DNA of 64,000 nucleotides from NCBI RefSeq assembly GCF_001183865.1, contig NZ_CP012020.1, positions 1,054,001 through 1,118,000 on the forward strand. Direction: 5' to 3'. The notes beneath the pieces were generated by a model. That model was not told the origin of the DNA. It ran no database searches and was given only the letters and a program-made list of their open reading frames with translations. The stretch's first letter is position 1. Every line of letters starts with the position of its first letter. A program made the translations under genes and the position numbers. Source of the stretch: Methylophilus sp. TWE2. GTDB taxonomy: Bacteria; Pseudomonadota; Gammaproteobacteria; Burkholderiales; Methylophilaceae. Shown piece by piece: positions 27,727 through 35,823 of the stretch.

Positions 27727-28713
27727 TTAGTCGAGCATGGCAGATTGTTTTGTAATGGCATCATGCCACTCTTGAAATTGCGTTTCGCATAGTTGTTCTG
27801 CCTGTTGCGACAGTGTTTCTTTGGGCGTATGAGCTGCGCGCAATTTCGCTGTCTCACGTTTCAGGCAGCCCATGTACTTGGCCTTGGCATAAATCTCTTC
27901 AGTTTGCATACTGGCGATGGCCTGGTCGGCCTGGTTGAGAGATTCGCATAACGGGGCGGATTGCGTGGGTGCACTCCAGGCAATATTGGAGTTTTTTTGC
28001 ATGTGAATGACCTTGGCAATATCTTGCCCTCGCTTGTGAATCCAATTTTCCAGAATCTCGTTACCGCAGGTTTCACTTTGGCAACGCATGACACTTTTGA
28101 GTAGCCAGGCGGCCTGCTTGGTCATGCGGTCTTCTGAAATACCACAGTTATGAATCACATCATGTGAACGCGAAAAATACAGTTTGTAATTGGCGCGCCA
28201 GCTAGGGTGGCTGGCGCAAGCGACCTTGCGTAAAGGGTTTGTCGGTGCACAGTTGTCTGGTTGTAATATTTGCAGGCGCTCAGGGGCGTGATTGCCTGCA
28301 CGGCGGCAAGCGAGGGAAATGGCTTGTCCATACGCCTGAGTCACCCCCCAGAAAGAAAGCCGTGACTGTGCAAACTCAGGATGATGAACCAGTGACTGGT
28401 CGTTCTTCCAATCCAAGAGTTCAACTGTCTGGATAGACTTATGGAACACGGATTCACGTTCGACTTCCATTGAGAACTCGCTGCAGGAGGCTTGTACAAA
28501 ACGCGTGGTTACAGTGTCGTCATGATCGTCGGCGCGTAATTTGAAGAAAATCATGTCGTCGAGTTGACCTATTTGCAAGGAGTCTAGGTCGACAGAGATC
28601 GTCAGAAATTTTTCGCGACCTAGTACGGTTTGCCACTGTTCGGCATGCAGTGTAGGGCCAAAAATGCATGGCAGGCAGGTGAAAACAAAGACAATAACAG
28701 CACTTCTAAACAT
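27727..28713 (-). CDS. Exported protein of unknown function
   Basis: 328 residues with a Sec signal peptide (about 1-24, ending LHAEQW) and 12 or more cysteines in the mature part, in line with a disulfide-bonded periplasmic protein. The first mature segment (WQTVLGREKFLTISVDLDSL) has the shape of the surface-adhesin-E-like domain often found once per small periplasmic protein, but the match is only by eye. The rest is not recognised. It lies 53 nt downstream of a diguanylate cyclase on the same strand, so the two may be co-transcribed. Confidence 0.7.
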   Translation of the reverse strand: MFRSAVIVFVFTCLPCIFGPTLHAEQWQTVLGREKFLTISVDLDSLQIGQLDDMIFFKLRADDHDDTVTTRFVQASCSEFSMEVERESVFHKSIQTVELLDWKNDQSLVHHPEFAQSRLSFWGVTQAYGQAISLACRRAGNHAPERLQILQPDNCAPTNPLRKVACASHPSWRANYKLYFSRSHDVIHNCGISEDRMTKQAAWLLKSVMRCQSETCGNEILENWIHKRGQDIAKVIHMQKNSNIAWSAPTQSAPLCESLNQADQAIASMQTEEIYAKAKYMGCLKRETAKLRAAHTPKETLSQQAEQLCETQFQEWHDAITKQSAMLD

Positions 28714-28766
28714 TATTACTACAACAAAAATAAAAAAGTCACAGCAAGGTACAGAATTGTAGGCGT

Positions 28767-29930
28767 TTAGTCCAGAGTTCCAGCGTACACATTGTTACGC
28801 CCAGCCTGTTTGGCTTGATACAAGGCCTGGTCTGCGCGTTGCAGAAGTTGCGAGAGGGTGTCACCTGCATGCAACACGGCAACGCCAGCACTGATGCTAA
28901 TGCTACCCACGCTTGGAATATGCATGGCGTTGATCTGATGCCGCACCTTTTCTGCCAGTTGTGTCGCCTGTTTGAGGGTGGTGCGGGGAGCATAAATGAT
29001 CAGCTCATCGCCGCCCCAACGGACGGTAATATCTGAAATTCGGCTATTTTTCTTGATGCAGGTCGCCACGGATTGGATCACGACATCACCCAATACATGG
29101 CCATGCGTGTCATTGATCTTTTTAAAGTGGTCGATGTCTATCAAAATAAGTGCGTCAGTAATTTTTCTGCGGTTAGTAACAGGCGTATGTTCGGCAAAGA
29201 CGGTTTCAAAGTGGTGGCGATTACTGAGGCCAGTCAAGTGGTCGGTGCTGGAGAGTTTTTTCAGATTCTCTTTTTCAAACTCCAGTGCTGTATTGGCCAC
29301 GGCCAGTTGGTCGGTCCGCTGTTTTACCAACGCTTCTAGATCAACATTAAGCGCTTTTAAATGGTTGGTTTGCGATTCACGCAAGCATTCATAATTGCGG
29401 ATAATGAAAAACTGTGCCAGCAGGTAAAAACCCAGGCTCAGGATATCCAGGTTGTTATACTCGGAAGGGAATATTTGAATCAGGTGGTTTCCGGCGACCA
29501 ATGCCAGCAGGATAGCTAACATGTAATAACCAGTCACGCGGCCTTTGAGGTAAAAAGCAGCCGCTAAAATCAACAGTAACAAAGCGCTACGTGATTGACT
29601 GTCCGTTGCGAGGAAAAACACCGTCAAGAATTGGACAAAGCATAACCACAAGGCAATGCTGGAAATGAGTTCTATGTTCTTTTTATAGCGATGCAGTATC
29701 CACAGCAATGCAAAAGCGATACCACCAAACACGAGGTCTATGGCGCCGAGGAACGGTTGCTGGTTCCATCGGAAGAAACCCATGGTGATCGAGACGATGC
29801 CGGCAAAGGTGAATACATTGTTGAGGAAAATGACTTTATAACGGACATTGTCGGCCTCTGCGAGCGCTGGAAAGAGTCTGAGCGGACGCACCATGACGAC
29901 AAGTAGTTTGCCAATCCATTTTTTCAACAT
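28767..29930 (-). CDS. Membrane diguanylate cyclase (GGDEL variant)
   Basis: 387 residues from ATG 29930, with the ribosome-binding site GAGGAAA. A 21-codon upstream extension of the open frame was rejected. About six membrane helices (33-180), a short coiled coil (about 185-225), then a GGDEF domain whose signature is GGDEL (306-310) and whose I-site is RISD (297-300). GGDEL proteins are usually active cyclases because the changed residue is not catalytic. No EAL domain. Third c-di-GMP protein in 20 kb and divergent from cysM. Confidence 0.9.
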   Translation of the reverse strand: MLKKWIGKLLVVMVRPLRLFPALAEADNVRYKVIFLNNVFTFAGIVSITMGFFRWNQQPFLGAIDLVFGGIAFALLWILHRYKKNIELISSIALWLCFVQFLTVFFLATDSQSRSALLLLILAAAFYLKGRVTGYYMLAILLALVAGNHLIQIFPSEYNNLDILSLGFYLLAQFFIIRNYECLRESQTNHLKALNVDLEALVKQRTDQLAVANTALEFEKENLKKLSSTDHLTGLSNRHHFETVFAEHTPVTNRRKITDALILIDIDHFKKINDTHGHVLGDVVIQSVATCIKKNSRISDITVRWGGDELIIYAPRTTLKQATQLAEKVRHQINAMHIPSVGSISISAGVAVLHAGDTLSQLLQRADQALYQAKQAGRNNVYAGTLD

Positions 29931-30137
29931 CCGGTTTCCTCGGCAATTATTATTTTTGTGATGGGGGTAGTTTATGTAAAATTGGTACTTCACCAGCTAA
30001 CTCACGAACAACACTGGAATTTTACATATATTAAGCGGCTGCGTGTATGACTTTTAATCAATTCATTCGGTGTATCCTCATAATATTTGGGTACAAGAGC
30101 CTAGCTCTGTGCGAAAACAAGAAACATCAAAACTGTT

Positions 30138-31031
30138 ATGAAACCATTTAAAACTTTGGATGACTTTGTCGGCAATACGCCCCTGGTCGCTGTGCAACGC
30201 CTGAATCCTAATCCCAGCAATACCATATTGCTCAAGCTGGAAGGTAACAATCCGGCGGGATCGGTCAAGGATAGGCCAGCCTACAGCATGATCCTGCGCG
30301 CCGAAGAGCGGGGACAGATCAAGCCTGGTGACACCCTGATTGAGGCAACCAGTGGTAATACCGGCATTGCCCTGGCCATGGTGGCGGCCATGCGTGGCTA
30401 TAAAATGGTACTGGTCATGCCGGAAAACCAGTCCGTTGAGCGCAGGCAAAGTATGAAAGCTTATGGCGCAGAACTGGTGCTCACACCTAAAGACGGTAGC
30501 ATGGAGCTGGCGCGTGATGTAGCACTCAAGTTGCAGGCTGAGGGCGAAGGCATTGTGCTGGACCAGTTTGGTAATTCGGACAATCCGCTGGCTCACTATG
30601 AAGGGACCGGACCTGAAATCTGGCGTGATACTGAAGGCAGGGTGACGCATTTTGTTTCCAGTATGGGGACAACGGGTACGATTATGGGGACCTCACGTTT
30701 TCTCAAGGAACAAAACTCGCAAATCCAGATTATTGGCGTACAGCCTGAAGAGGGCGCGCAGATTCCTGGTATCCGTAAATGGCCAGAGGAGTATCTGCCA
30801 ACCATCTATGATCTCCAGCGTGTAGACGAATTGCGTTATGTCAGTCAGAAGCATGCCGAGGACACCACGCGCAAGCTGGCAGCCAAAGAAGGTATTTTTG
30901 CCGGCATCTCTAGTGGTGGCGCCTTATACACGGCACTGCAACTGTCCAAAGAAGTGAATAATGCCGTGATTGTGAGCATCGTTTGCGACCGTGGTGATCG
31001 TTACTTGTCTACCGGAGTGTTTCCAGGCTGA
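30138..31031 (+). CDS. cysM: Cysteine synthase B
   Basis: PLP enzyme making cysteine (or S-sulfocysteine) from O-acetylserine and sulfide or thiosulfate. 297 residues. The PLP lysine is in AGSVKDRPA (about K42), the substrate-binding loop is TSGNTGIA, and the phosphate loop is MGTTGTI. The segment EEGAQIPGIRKWPEEYLP and the short C-terminus are characteristic of CysM rather than CysK. The stop codon overlaps the next start by one base, so the YdbH-like gene is translationally coupled. Confidence 0.95.
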   Translation: MKPFKTLDDFVGNTPLVAVQRLNPNPSNTILLKLEGNNPAGSVKDRPAYSMILRAEERGQIKPGDTLIEATSGNTGIALAMVAAMRGYKMVLVMPENQSVERRQSMKAYGAELVLTPKDGSMELARDVALKLQAEGEGIVLDQFGNSDNPLAHYEGTGPEIWRDTEGRVTHFVSSMGTTGTIMGTSRFLKEQNSQIQIIGVQPEEGAQIPGIRKWPEEYLPTIYDLQRVDELRYVSQKHAEDTTRKLAAKEGIFAGISSGGALYTALQLSKEVNNAVIVSIVCDRGDRYLSTGVFPG

Positions 31032-33043
31032 TGCGTATTTGGACGCTGATGTTGCTCGCCTGGTCATTGCCAGTCTGTGCGATGACCGAGATCAGCCTCA
31101 GTGCAGACAGTATTTCCAGTGACCTCTTTCAGCTTGATAAGCCACATGCTGTCGTCAATTTGAATGTGAAGCATGTACAGGTGCATGCAGACCGTTTGCA
31201 GTTCAGAGAGGCCAGCAGCTCTGTCAGTGAACATCCCCCCAGTATAGACAAACCCAATATCCGGCTTGATCTAGGCGCGCGACCAACCCTGCTGGTGACC
31301 TCTGACCGGTTGCAAATGCAACCTTACCAAGTGCGCCAACCCAGGGTGCTCCTTGACCTACGGCCACAAACCGGCCAGCCGGTGTTGGCTTTTTATGCTG
31401 AGGTAAAAACGCTACAGGATGAGGTGTGGGGAACCTTTCACCTCAACTGCCAGATCCCTGGGCAGCCAACTGTCCAAACCTGGCGATGCGAAGATGGTCT
31501 TTATCAGGATGCGCGTTCACACGTGCCTTTTGATGTACTGGTCACGCCCACCTGGAAGGATCAGGATAAGCAAGGCCTTGCAACCAGGGGTGTTGATCTT
31601 GAGCTGTCAGTTCAGGAGGCAAAGTTTAGTGATGCAGCCGGCTTGCATGCTGGGGAAAAGTTGACAGGCAAGGTCAATATTTCTGCACATGAGCAGGCAG
31701 GTGGCTGGCGCTGGCAAGGGGTGTTCCAGTGGCAACAGGGCGAGTTGTTCTGGCAACCGTTTTATTTTGCCGACGGCAACAAACGGTTTGAAATCCGCGG
31801 TTTCTACCGCCAGCCTTATATTGATATCGAACAATCTACGCTCGAGCTGCAAGGCGTCGGTACCTTGCAGAGCCAGAGCCGCTTCAACCTCGTCAGCAAA
31901 GAATTTGAGTTTTTAAAAGTGGTTGCACATGAGGTGGATTTCAACGGCGTGTATCAGGCGTTTATCCAGCCCTTGATTCCCAACTCGGCCTTTGGGCATT
32001 TAAAAGTGTCTGGCAAAGCAGACTGGTTGTTTGAAGCCAGAGGTTTGCAGCCGCTTAAATTTCATCTCAGTATTACTGATGCCAGCGTAGAAGAGCAGGC
32101 CGGCAAGTTTGGTTTTGCGCATTTTAATGCGGATATTCCCTGGGATTATGATCATCCCCGGCAAATTACCGTGGGTTACCGTTCCGGGCATGTTCTGAAA
32201 GTCCCTCTTGGTGAAACCCGCTGGCAAGCCGAAGTGAACCGTTATTCGATCACTTCCCCCAGTATGCGGCTACCGATTTTGGATGGTGCGTTGGATTTTC
32301 AGGATATTTCAGCCGCTTGGATCAATCAAAGCATGGTCTGGCACGTAAAAATGGCGATGCAGCCTATCAGCATGTCCAGCTTTAGCCAGGCGTTGGATTG
32401 GCCGGTGATGCGCGGCCAGATGTCGGGCTCTGTTCCGTTGGTCACTTATGCCAATCATGAATTACGTATGGCAGGCGACATGCAGTTTCAATTATTTAAT
32501 GGCATGATCGGCATGTCCGACCTGGATATTGATGATCCTTTAGGCGCAGTGCCTAAGTTACATGCCAATTTCACTATGCGCGATATCGACTTAGGTGAAA
32601 TTACGCGCACCTTTAACTTTGGCTCTATCAGCGGCAAACTTGAGGGTGATATCAAGGACTTACGCCTGCAGAGCTGGAAACCCGTCTACATGGATGCTTT
32701 TGTACGCACTGCGGATGGCCCCTTTGAGAAAAAAATCTCGCAACGAGCGGTCGAAAACATTACGGCTCTTGGCGGTGAAGGGACGGCAGCAGCTTTGCAG
32801 CGTACCTTTTTGAGATTTTTTAAAGAGTTCGGTTATGAAAAAATAGGCTTAAGTTGCCAGTTGCGCGGGGATATTTGCAAAATGGGGGGGGTGGACCAGA
32901 TTCCTGGCGGATTCGTGATTGTGAAAGGTAAAGGTGCACCATCAGTCAACGTGAATGGTTATACGCAATACGTTAGCTGGAAAGATGTATTGGCACGCAT
33001 GCAACGCGTGACAGATAGCAATAGTAAAGTCATTATTGACTAG
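31031..33043 (+). CDS. ydbH: YdbH-like AsmA-family envelope lipid-transport protein
   Basis: 670 residues with an N-terminal signal or anchor segment (about 1-18) and a long beta-rich body without membrane helices. The C-terminal part (DFQDISAAWINQ, then NGMIGMSDLDIDDPLG, then FNFGSISGKLEGDIKDL) fits the YdbH C-terminal region. The identification is strengthened by the next two genes, which match YnbE and YdbL, the E. coli ydbH-ynbE-ydbL order. E. coli YdbH (879 aa) is an AsmA-like bridge redundant with TamB and YhdP in phospholipid transport to the outer membrane. Here the protein is about 200 residues shorter. Its TAG stop is part of the repeat element that follows. Confidence 0.68.
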   Translation: MRIWTLMLLAWSLPVCAMTEISLSADSISSDLFQLDKPHAVVNLNVKHVQVHADRLQFREASSSVSEHPPSIDKPNIRLDLGARPTLLVTSDRLQMQPYQVRQPRVLLDLRPQTGQPVLAFYAEVKTLQDEVWGTFHLNCQIPGQPTVQTWRCEDGLYQDARSHVPFDVLVTPTWKDQDKQGLATRGVDLELSVQEAKFSDAAGLHAGEKLTGKVNISAHEQAGGWRWQGVFQWQQGELFWQPFYFADGNKRFEIRGFYRQPYIDIEQSTLELQGVGTLQSQSRFNLVSKEFEFLKVVAHEVDFNGVYQAFIQPLIPNSAFGHLKVSGKADWLFEARGLQPLKFHLSITDASVEEQAGKFGFAHFNADIPWDYDHPRQITVGYRSGHVLKVPLGETRWQAEVNRYSITSPSMRLPILDGALDFQDISAAWINQSMVWHVKMAMQPISMSSFSQALDWPVMRGQMSGSVPLVTYANHELRMAGDMQFQLFNGMIGMSDLDIDDPLGAVPKLHANFTMRDIDLGEITRTFNFGSISGKLEGDIKDLRLQSWKPVYMDAFVRTADGPFEKKISQRAVENITALGGEGTAAALQRTFLRFFKEFGYEKIGLSCQLRGDICKMGGVDQIPGGFVIVKGKGAPSVNVNGYTQYVSWKDVLARMQRVTDSNSKVIID

Positions 33044-33320
33044 GGCCTGCTAATGCTATTTCAATTGTCGATGTTGCCTCTGTCATCATTGCATCAAGGC
33101 GTGAAAAGCGCAGTTTGGTATTCCCAACAAGCGCCGAACAACGCGGAGAGCGCTGATGACAGAGGCAACCCTGCGGGCTGGAGTCATTGATTCGCTTCGC
33201 TACGTTGTCAATCGCTTATGTAGCCAGCTACGCCAAATCTATTCCTGGACTCTTTCCGCCTTGCGGAACGAATAAATGCTCTACAGCAGCGGCAACTGAA
33301 ATAGCGTTAACAGGCCCTAG
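33040..33320. repeat. 281-bp MITE-like element with 27-bp terminal inverted repeats
   Basis: The ends are CTAGGGCCTG followed by 17 bp (33040-33066) and its inverted copy ending at 33320, with three mismatches in 27. CTAG at each end is palindromic. Inside is a 16-bp perfect inverted repeat (33073-33088 with 33154-33169), AGCGC/GCGCT arms and TTCCGC-CTT-GCGGAA. It carries no gene. It sits between the YdbH-like and YnbE-like genes and supplies the TAG stop of the former. A non-autonomous mobile element is the likeliest explanation; its length, ends and folding differ from common REP units. Confidence 0.7.
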
Positions 33321-33366
33321 GCTTTGGTTTAGAGAGTGAAAATTGTTTGCCGGAAAGGAATCAGAA

Positions 33367-33648
33367 TTGAATCTGGCCGTGATGAAAAAATACATATATC
33401 CGCGCTGTCTACGTATAGCCAGCTTACTGTTGGCAATCTCGGGCCTGAACGCATGTGTCACCATTAATATTTATTTCCCGGCTGCCGCCGCAGAAAAAGC
33501 GGCAGACAAAGTGATTGACGAAATCTGGCAGGCACCTGCGACCTCTACAGCGCCTGTCCCAACTCAGCCTTCAGTCCCGGCGGCTTCCCCTGTGATGCCT
33601 TCAGCCACCCCTGTCACGCCCACTGTGGGTCAGGAGCCAACGCCATGA
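33367..33648 (+). CDS. ynbE: YnbE-like lipoprotein
   Basis: About 93 residues from TTG 33367, which has AAGGAA seven bases upstream. ATG 33382 (88 residues) is the alternative start. The lipobox LNAC is followed directly by VTINIYFPAAAAEKAADKVID. The short N(V/I)xIxFP-type beta strand followed by a KAAD helix is the pattern of the outer-membrane lipoprotein YnbE, which in E. coli caps YdbH by strand augmentation. A Pro/Thr-rich tail (about 55-93) is an extra feature. It overlaps the next gene by 4 nt. Confidence 0.65.
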   Translation: MNLAVMKKYIYPRCLRIASLLLAISGLNACVTINIYFPAAAAEKAADKVIDEIWQAPATSTAPVPTQPSVPAASPVMPSATPVTPTVGQEPTP

Positions 33649-34130
33649 ATATATTGATGCAATCAATCCAGGCCAGGTCACGTGTATTGCAACTATTTTT
33701 GCATCATGGCTATCACATCTTAAAACAAGGGGTGTTAGGTCTTCTTTTGTGGGGGGTGATGATACTCCCTGCACACGCTGCCGCCGACTTGGATGTCAAT
33801 ACAGCCGCGGTAGCTGCGGTAAAAGCCACTATGCAAAACCGGCATAGCCAATTGTTACAGTATTATCAATCAGGTGCAGTTGGGTTGACCGCTGAGGGTT
33901 TTGTTGCGGTCAAAGACGCTGCTTTGGTGCCATTGTCCCAACGCAGTGCGCTGGCAGCGCTGGTCAAAGACGAAAATATGGACCGTGTCCAGCTCTATCA
34001 CGGGATTGCTGTCGCAAATGGTCACCCTGAATGGGAAGGGGAAATACAACGTACCTTTGCCCTGCGTTGGATTGATAAAGCGCAACCGGGCTGGTTTGTG
34101 CAGCGCGATGGAGGGTGGGTACGTAAATAA
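33645..34130 (+). CDS. ydbL: YdbL/DUF1318-family periplasmic protein
   Basis: 161 residues. After a long N-region, a hydrophobic helix ending LPAHAA (about 30-47) serves as a signal peptide. The mature part contains AVAAVKATMQNRHSQLLQYY, DENMDRVQLYHGIAVANGHPEW and a WFVQRDGGWVRK ending, the DUF1318 pattern. In E. coli YdbL modulates the YdbH-YnbE bridge. The start overlaps the YnbE-like stop (ATGA), which indicates coupling. Confidence 0.75.
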   Translation: MNILMQSIQARSRVLQLFLHHGYHILKQGVLGLLLWGVMILPAHAAADLDVNTAAVAAVKATMQNRHSQLLQYYQSGAVGLTAEGFVAVKDAALVPLSQRSALAALVKDENMDRVQLYHGIAVANGHPEWEGEIQRTFALRWIDKAQPGWFVQRDGGWVRK

Positions 34131-34310
34131 GCAGGTAAAACAACAGCTTGGCGATTTCAGACTAAGATAACTGTTGACTATCCTGAGTGAATGTCGAGGT
34201 TGAAGAGGTTTTTTAATTCGTTAAACAACGTAGCAAACACCTTCGATTTCAGTTTCAGGCATGTTCATTGCATACGGTTTAAGTGCGTGTCCCAATGAAA
34301 GGAGTCCGTT

Positions 34311-34790
34311 GTGCCAACTAATCTTTTCGTTCTACCCCGACTGGGTGAAAGCATTCATCAGCAAGACCTGGGGATTTATTACATCCTGAATCATCATACG
34401 GGTCGGGTACGATCATTGATCCAACTCGTGCGTGAAAACGTGCATTGGTATCTGATGCAATTGCAGCCAATTGCGGATGGTCTGGATTACCGCTGGTCGG
34501 TACTGTCGCGTGAAGAGGACTGCGCGCTCAAATCAGCCACTGACAAACAAATCGCTCATTATTTTTCAAAGCCGGAATATGCTGAACCGTACGGTGCCTG
34601 GCAAGTGATGCGGAATGCCAATTTCGGCTTTGCCAAGTTCACACCCATGGAATCCCCGAATGAGGTCAGTTATGCGATTCTGACCTTTGATGGGGAAGAA
34701 ATGCAGACACCAATCCGGTTGCATAAAGCACCTGCAGAATGGCTGGATGAAGACTCTGAAACAGATATTTTGCAATTGGAATTTGCTTAA
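34311..34790 (+). CDS. Hypothetical cytoplasmic protein
   Basis: 159 residues from GTG 34311, with the ribosome-binding site AAAGGAG eight bases upstream. No signal peptide, helix bundle or known motif is seen. The composition is ordinary, with many aromatic and acidic residues and two Cys. Not recognised as a family. It is isolated between the ydbL-like gene and a terminator-like hairpin, so context does not help. Confidence 0.7.
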   Translation: MPTNLFVLPRLGESIHQQDLGIYYILNHHTGRVRSLIQLVRENVHWYLMQLQPIADGLDYRWSVLSREEDCALKSATDKQIAHYFSKPEYAEPYGAWQVMRNANFGFAKFTPMESPNEVSYAILTFDGEEMQTPIRLHKAPAEWLDEDSETDILQLEFA

Positions 34791-34803
34791 TATTGAGGTC
34801 AAG

Positions 34804-34836
34804 GAGCAACTACCACCTAATGTGATAGTTGCTTTT
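34804..34836 (+). terminator. Possible rho-independent terminator
   Basis: GCAACTA (34806-34812) pairs with TAGTTGC (34826-34832) around a 13-nt loop and is followed by TTTT. The stem is short, so this is a weak candidate. It separates the gene ending at 34790 from the convergent Ser-rich gene. Confidence 0.5.
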
Positions 34837-34852
34837 GAGATGCATCCGCTCG

Positions 34853-35521
34853 TTAAGCAGTAGTGCTCACCACATTGCCTACTGGCCCGTGATGTTGCAT
34901 GCTGGAAGACAATGCTTGCAGAAAGCCACTCAGGCTAGTGTTCTCACTGTTCCCTCCCAGTGTACTGACAAGTGACTGGAAGCTGTTTTCCAGGTCACTG
35001 CTGCTATCAGATGATGTGTCAGAAGTACTCTCGCTGCTGCTATGCGTTAAGGATGAAATTAGGCTTTGCAATTTGCCTTCCATCCCATGTCCGCCATAAG
35101 GAGGTGGTGGGGGCATGCCTTGAGTAGCGCTGGCTTCGACCGTACTCGATGCCTCAGTGCTGTTCTCACTGCTGGTGTCAGTCCCTTGCGATTGCAACGC
35201 ACTCATCAGGTTTTGTAAAAAGCTGTTTAAAGCACTGGCGGCATCTCTGCTGCTGTCGCTGCTCTCTATTGTTTCAGTTCCGTCAGCGCTCGTGGTACTG
35301 CTGGTGCTGCTCGTGCCAGATTTTCCGAAAATGGATTCCAAACCGCCTTCAATGCCAGCGCTTTTAAGTGCTGAGTCAATGGCTCCTAATAAACCTCCGC
35401 CATCCTTACCATGACCTTCGCCGTCAGGCGGTGGCGGAGGAGGTTGCATGCCATTGCGCTGGCCTACCTGTGACAATGATTGAATATTGTTATTACTACT
35501 GATTGAACTGATTGATGTCAT
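34853..35521 (-). CDS. Ser/Thr-rich low-complexity protein with two polyproline blocks
   Basis: 222 residues, no signal peptide. Ser and Thr make up well over a quarter of the chain. Two motifs repeat: polyproline (PPPPPP about 27-32 and PPPPP about 138-142), each followed by a Gly-rich, His-containing segment (DGEGHGKDGGG and YGGHGMEG). The two halves each continue with a stretch of the type (S/N)F(L/Q)x(A/S)L, suggesting an internal duplication. No family is recognised. The low-complexity composition suggests a disordered or surface protein, but that is inference. Confidence 0.65.
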   Translation of the reverse strand: MTSISSISSNNNIQSLSQVGQRNGMQPPPPPPDGEGHGKDGGGLLGAIDSALKSAGIEGGLESIFGKSGTSSTSSTTSADGTETIESSDSSRDAASALNSFLQNLMSALQSQGTDTSSENSTEASSTVEASATQGMPPPPPYGGHGMEGKLQSLISSLTHSSSESTSDTSSDSSSDLENSFQSLVSTLGGNSENTSLSGFLQALSSSMQHHGPVGNVVSTTA

Positions 35522-35683
35522 GATGAGTGCTCCGTAAAGTTTTTAAATGTTCAGGGCTGCTGCGATTGCTCCCTGGCAATGCAACGTGTTGACTGAACAT
35601 CCTTAGCTTAAGACGTGATGACCTGTTTTTAAGGCATGAAAAAACACAAAAAACCATTATAAATCAGTAGTTTAAATGTATAT

Positions 35684-35723
35684 GTTGATACAAATGGCTT
35701 TGGATTGTATCCGTTGATACAAA
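35684..35723. promoter_or_regulatory. Paired operator-like repeats GTTGATACAAA in a 302-bp gene-free region
   Basis: Between the Ser-rich gene (start 35521) and the exonuclease gene (start 35824), GTTGATACAAA occurs at 35684-35694 and 35713-35723 (29-bp period). An inverted half TTGTATC (35705-35711) lies between them, pairing with the GATACAA in the left copy. The surrounding 35525-35820 is AT-rich and holds no gene. This is likely a regulator-binding region for one or both divergent genes. Confidence 0.4.
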
Positions 35724-35823
35724 GCACGTTCTTTTTATACAAAATCATCACACAATCTACGTGTCTGGTATAAGTTGTGGGGCTGTGTTATTTTAAAACC
35801 CCATTTTTTATACAGGTTTGGTC

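Noticed and set aside
30078..30650. Minus-strand frame opposite the start of cysM
   Set aside because: Overlaps a certain gene (cysM); no motif or start support.
33228..33464. Minus-strand frame of 78 codons across the inverted-repeat element
   Set aside because: Runs from the element into the YnbE-like gene, so it is an accident of the repeat.
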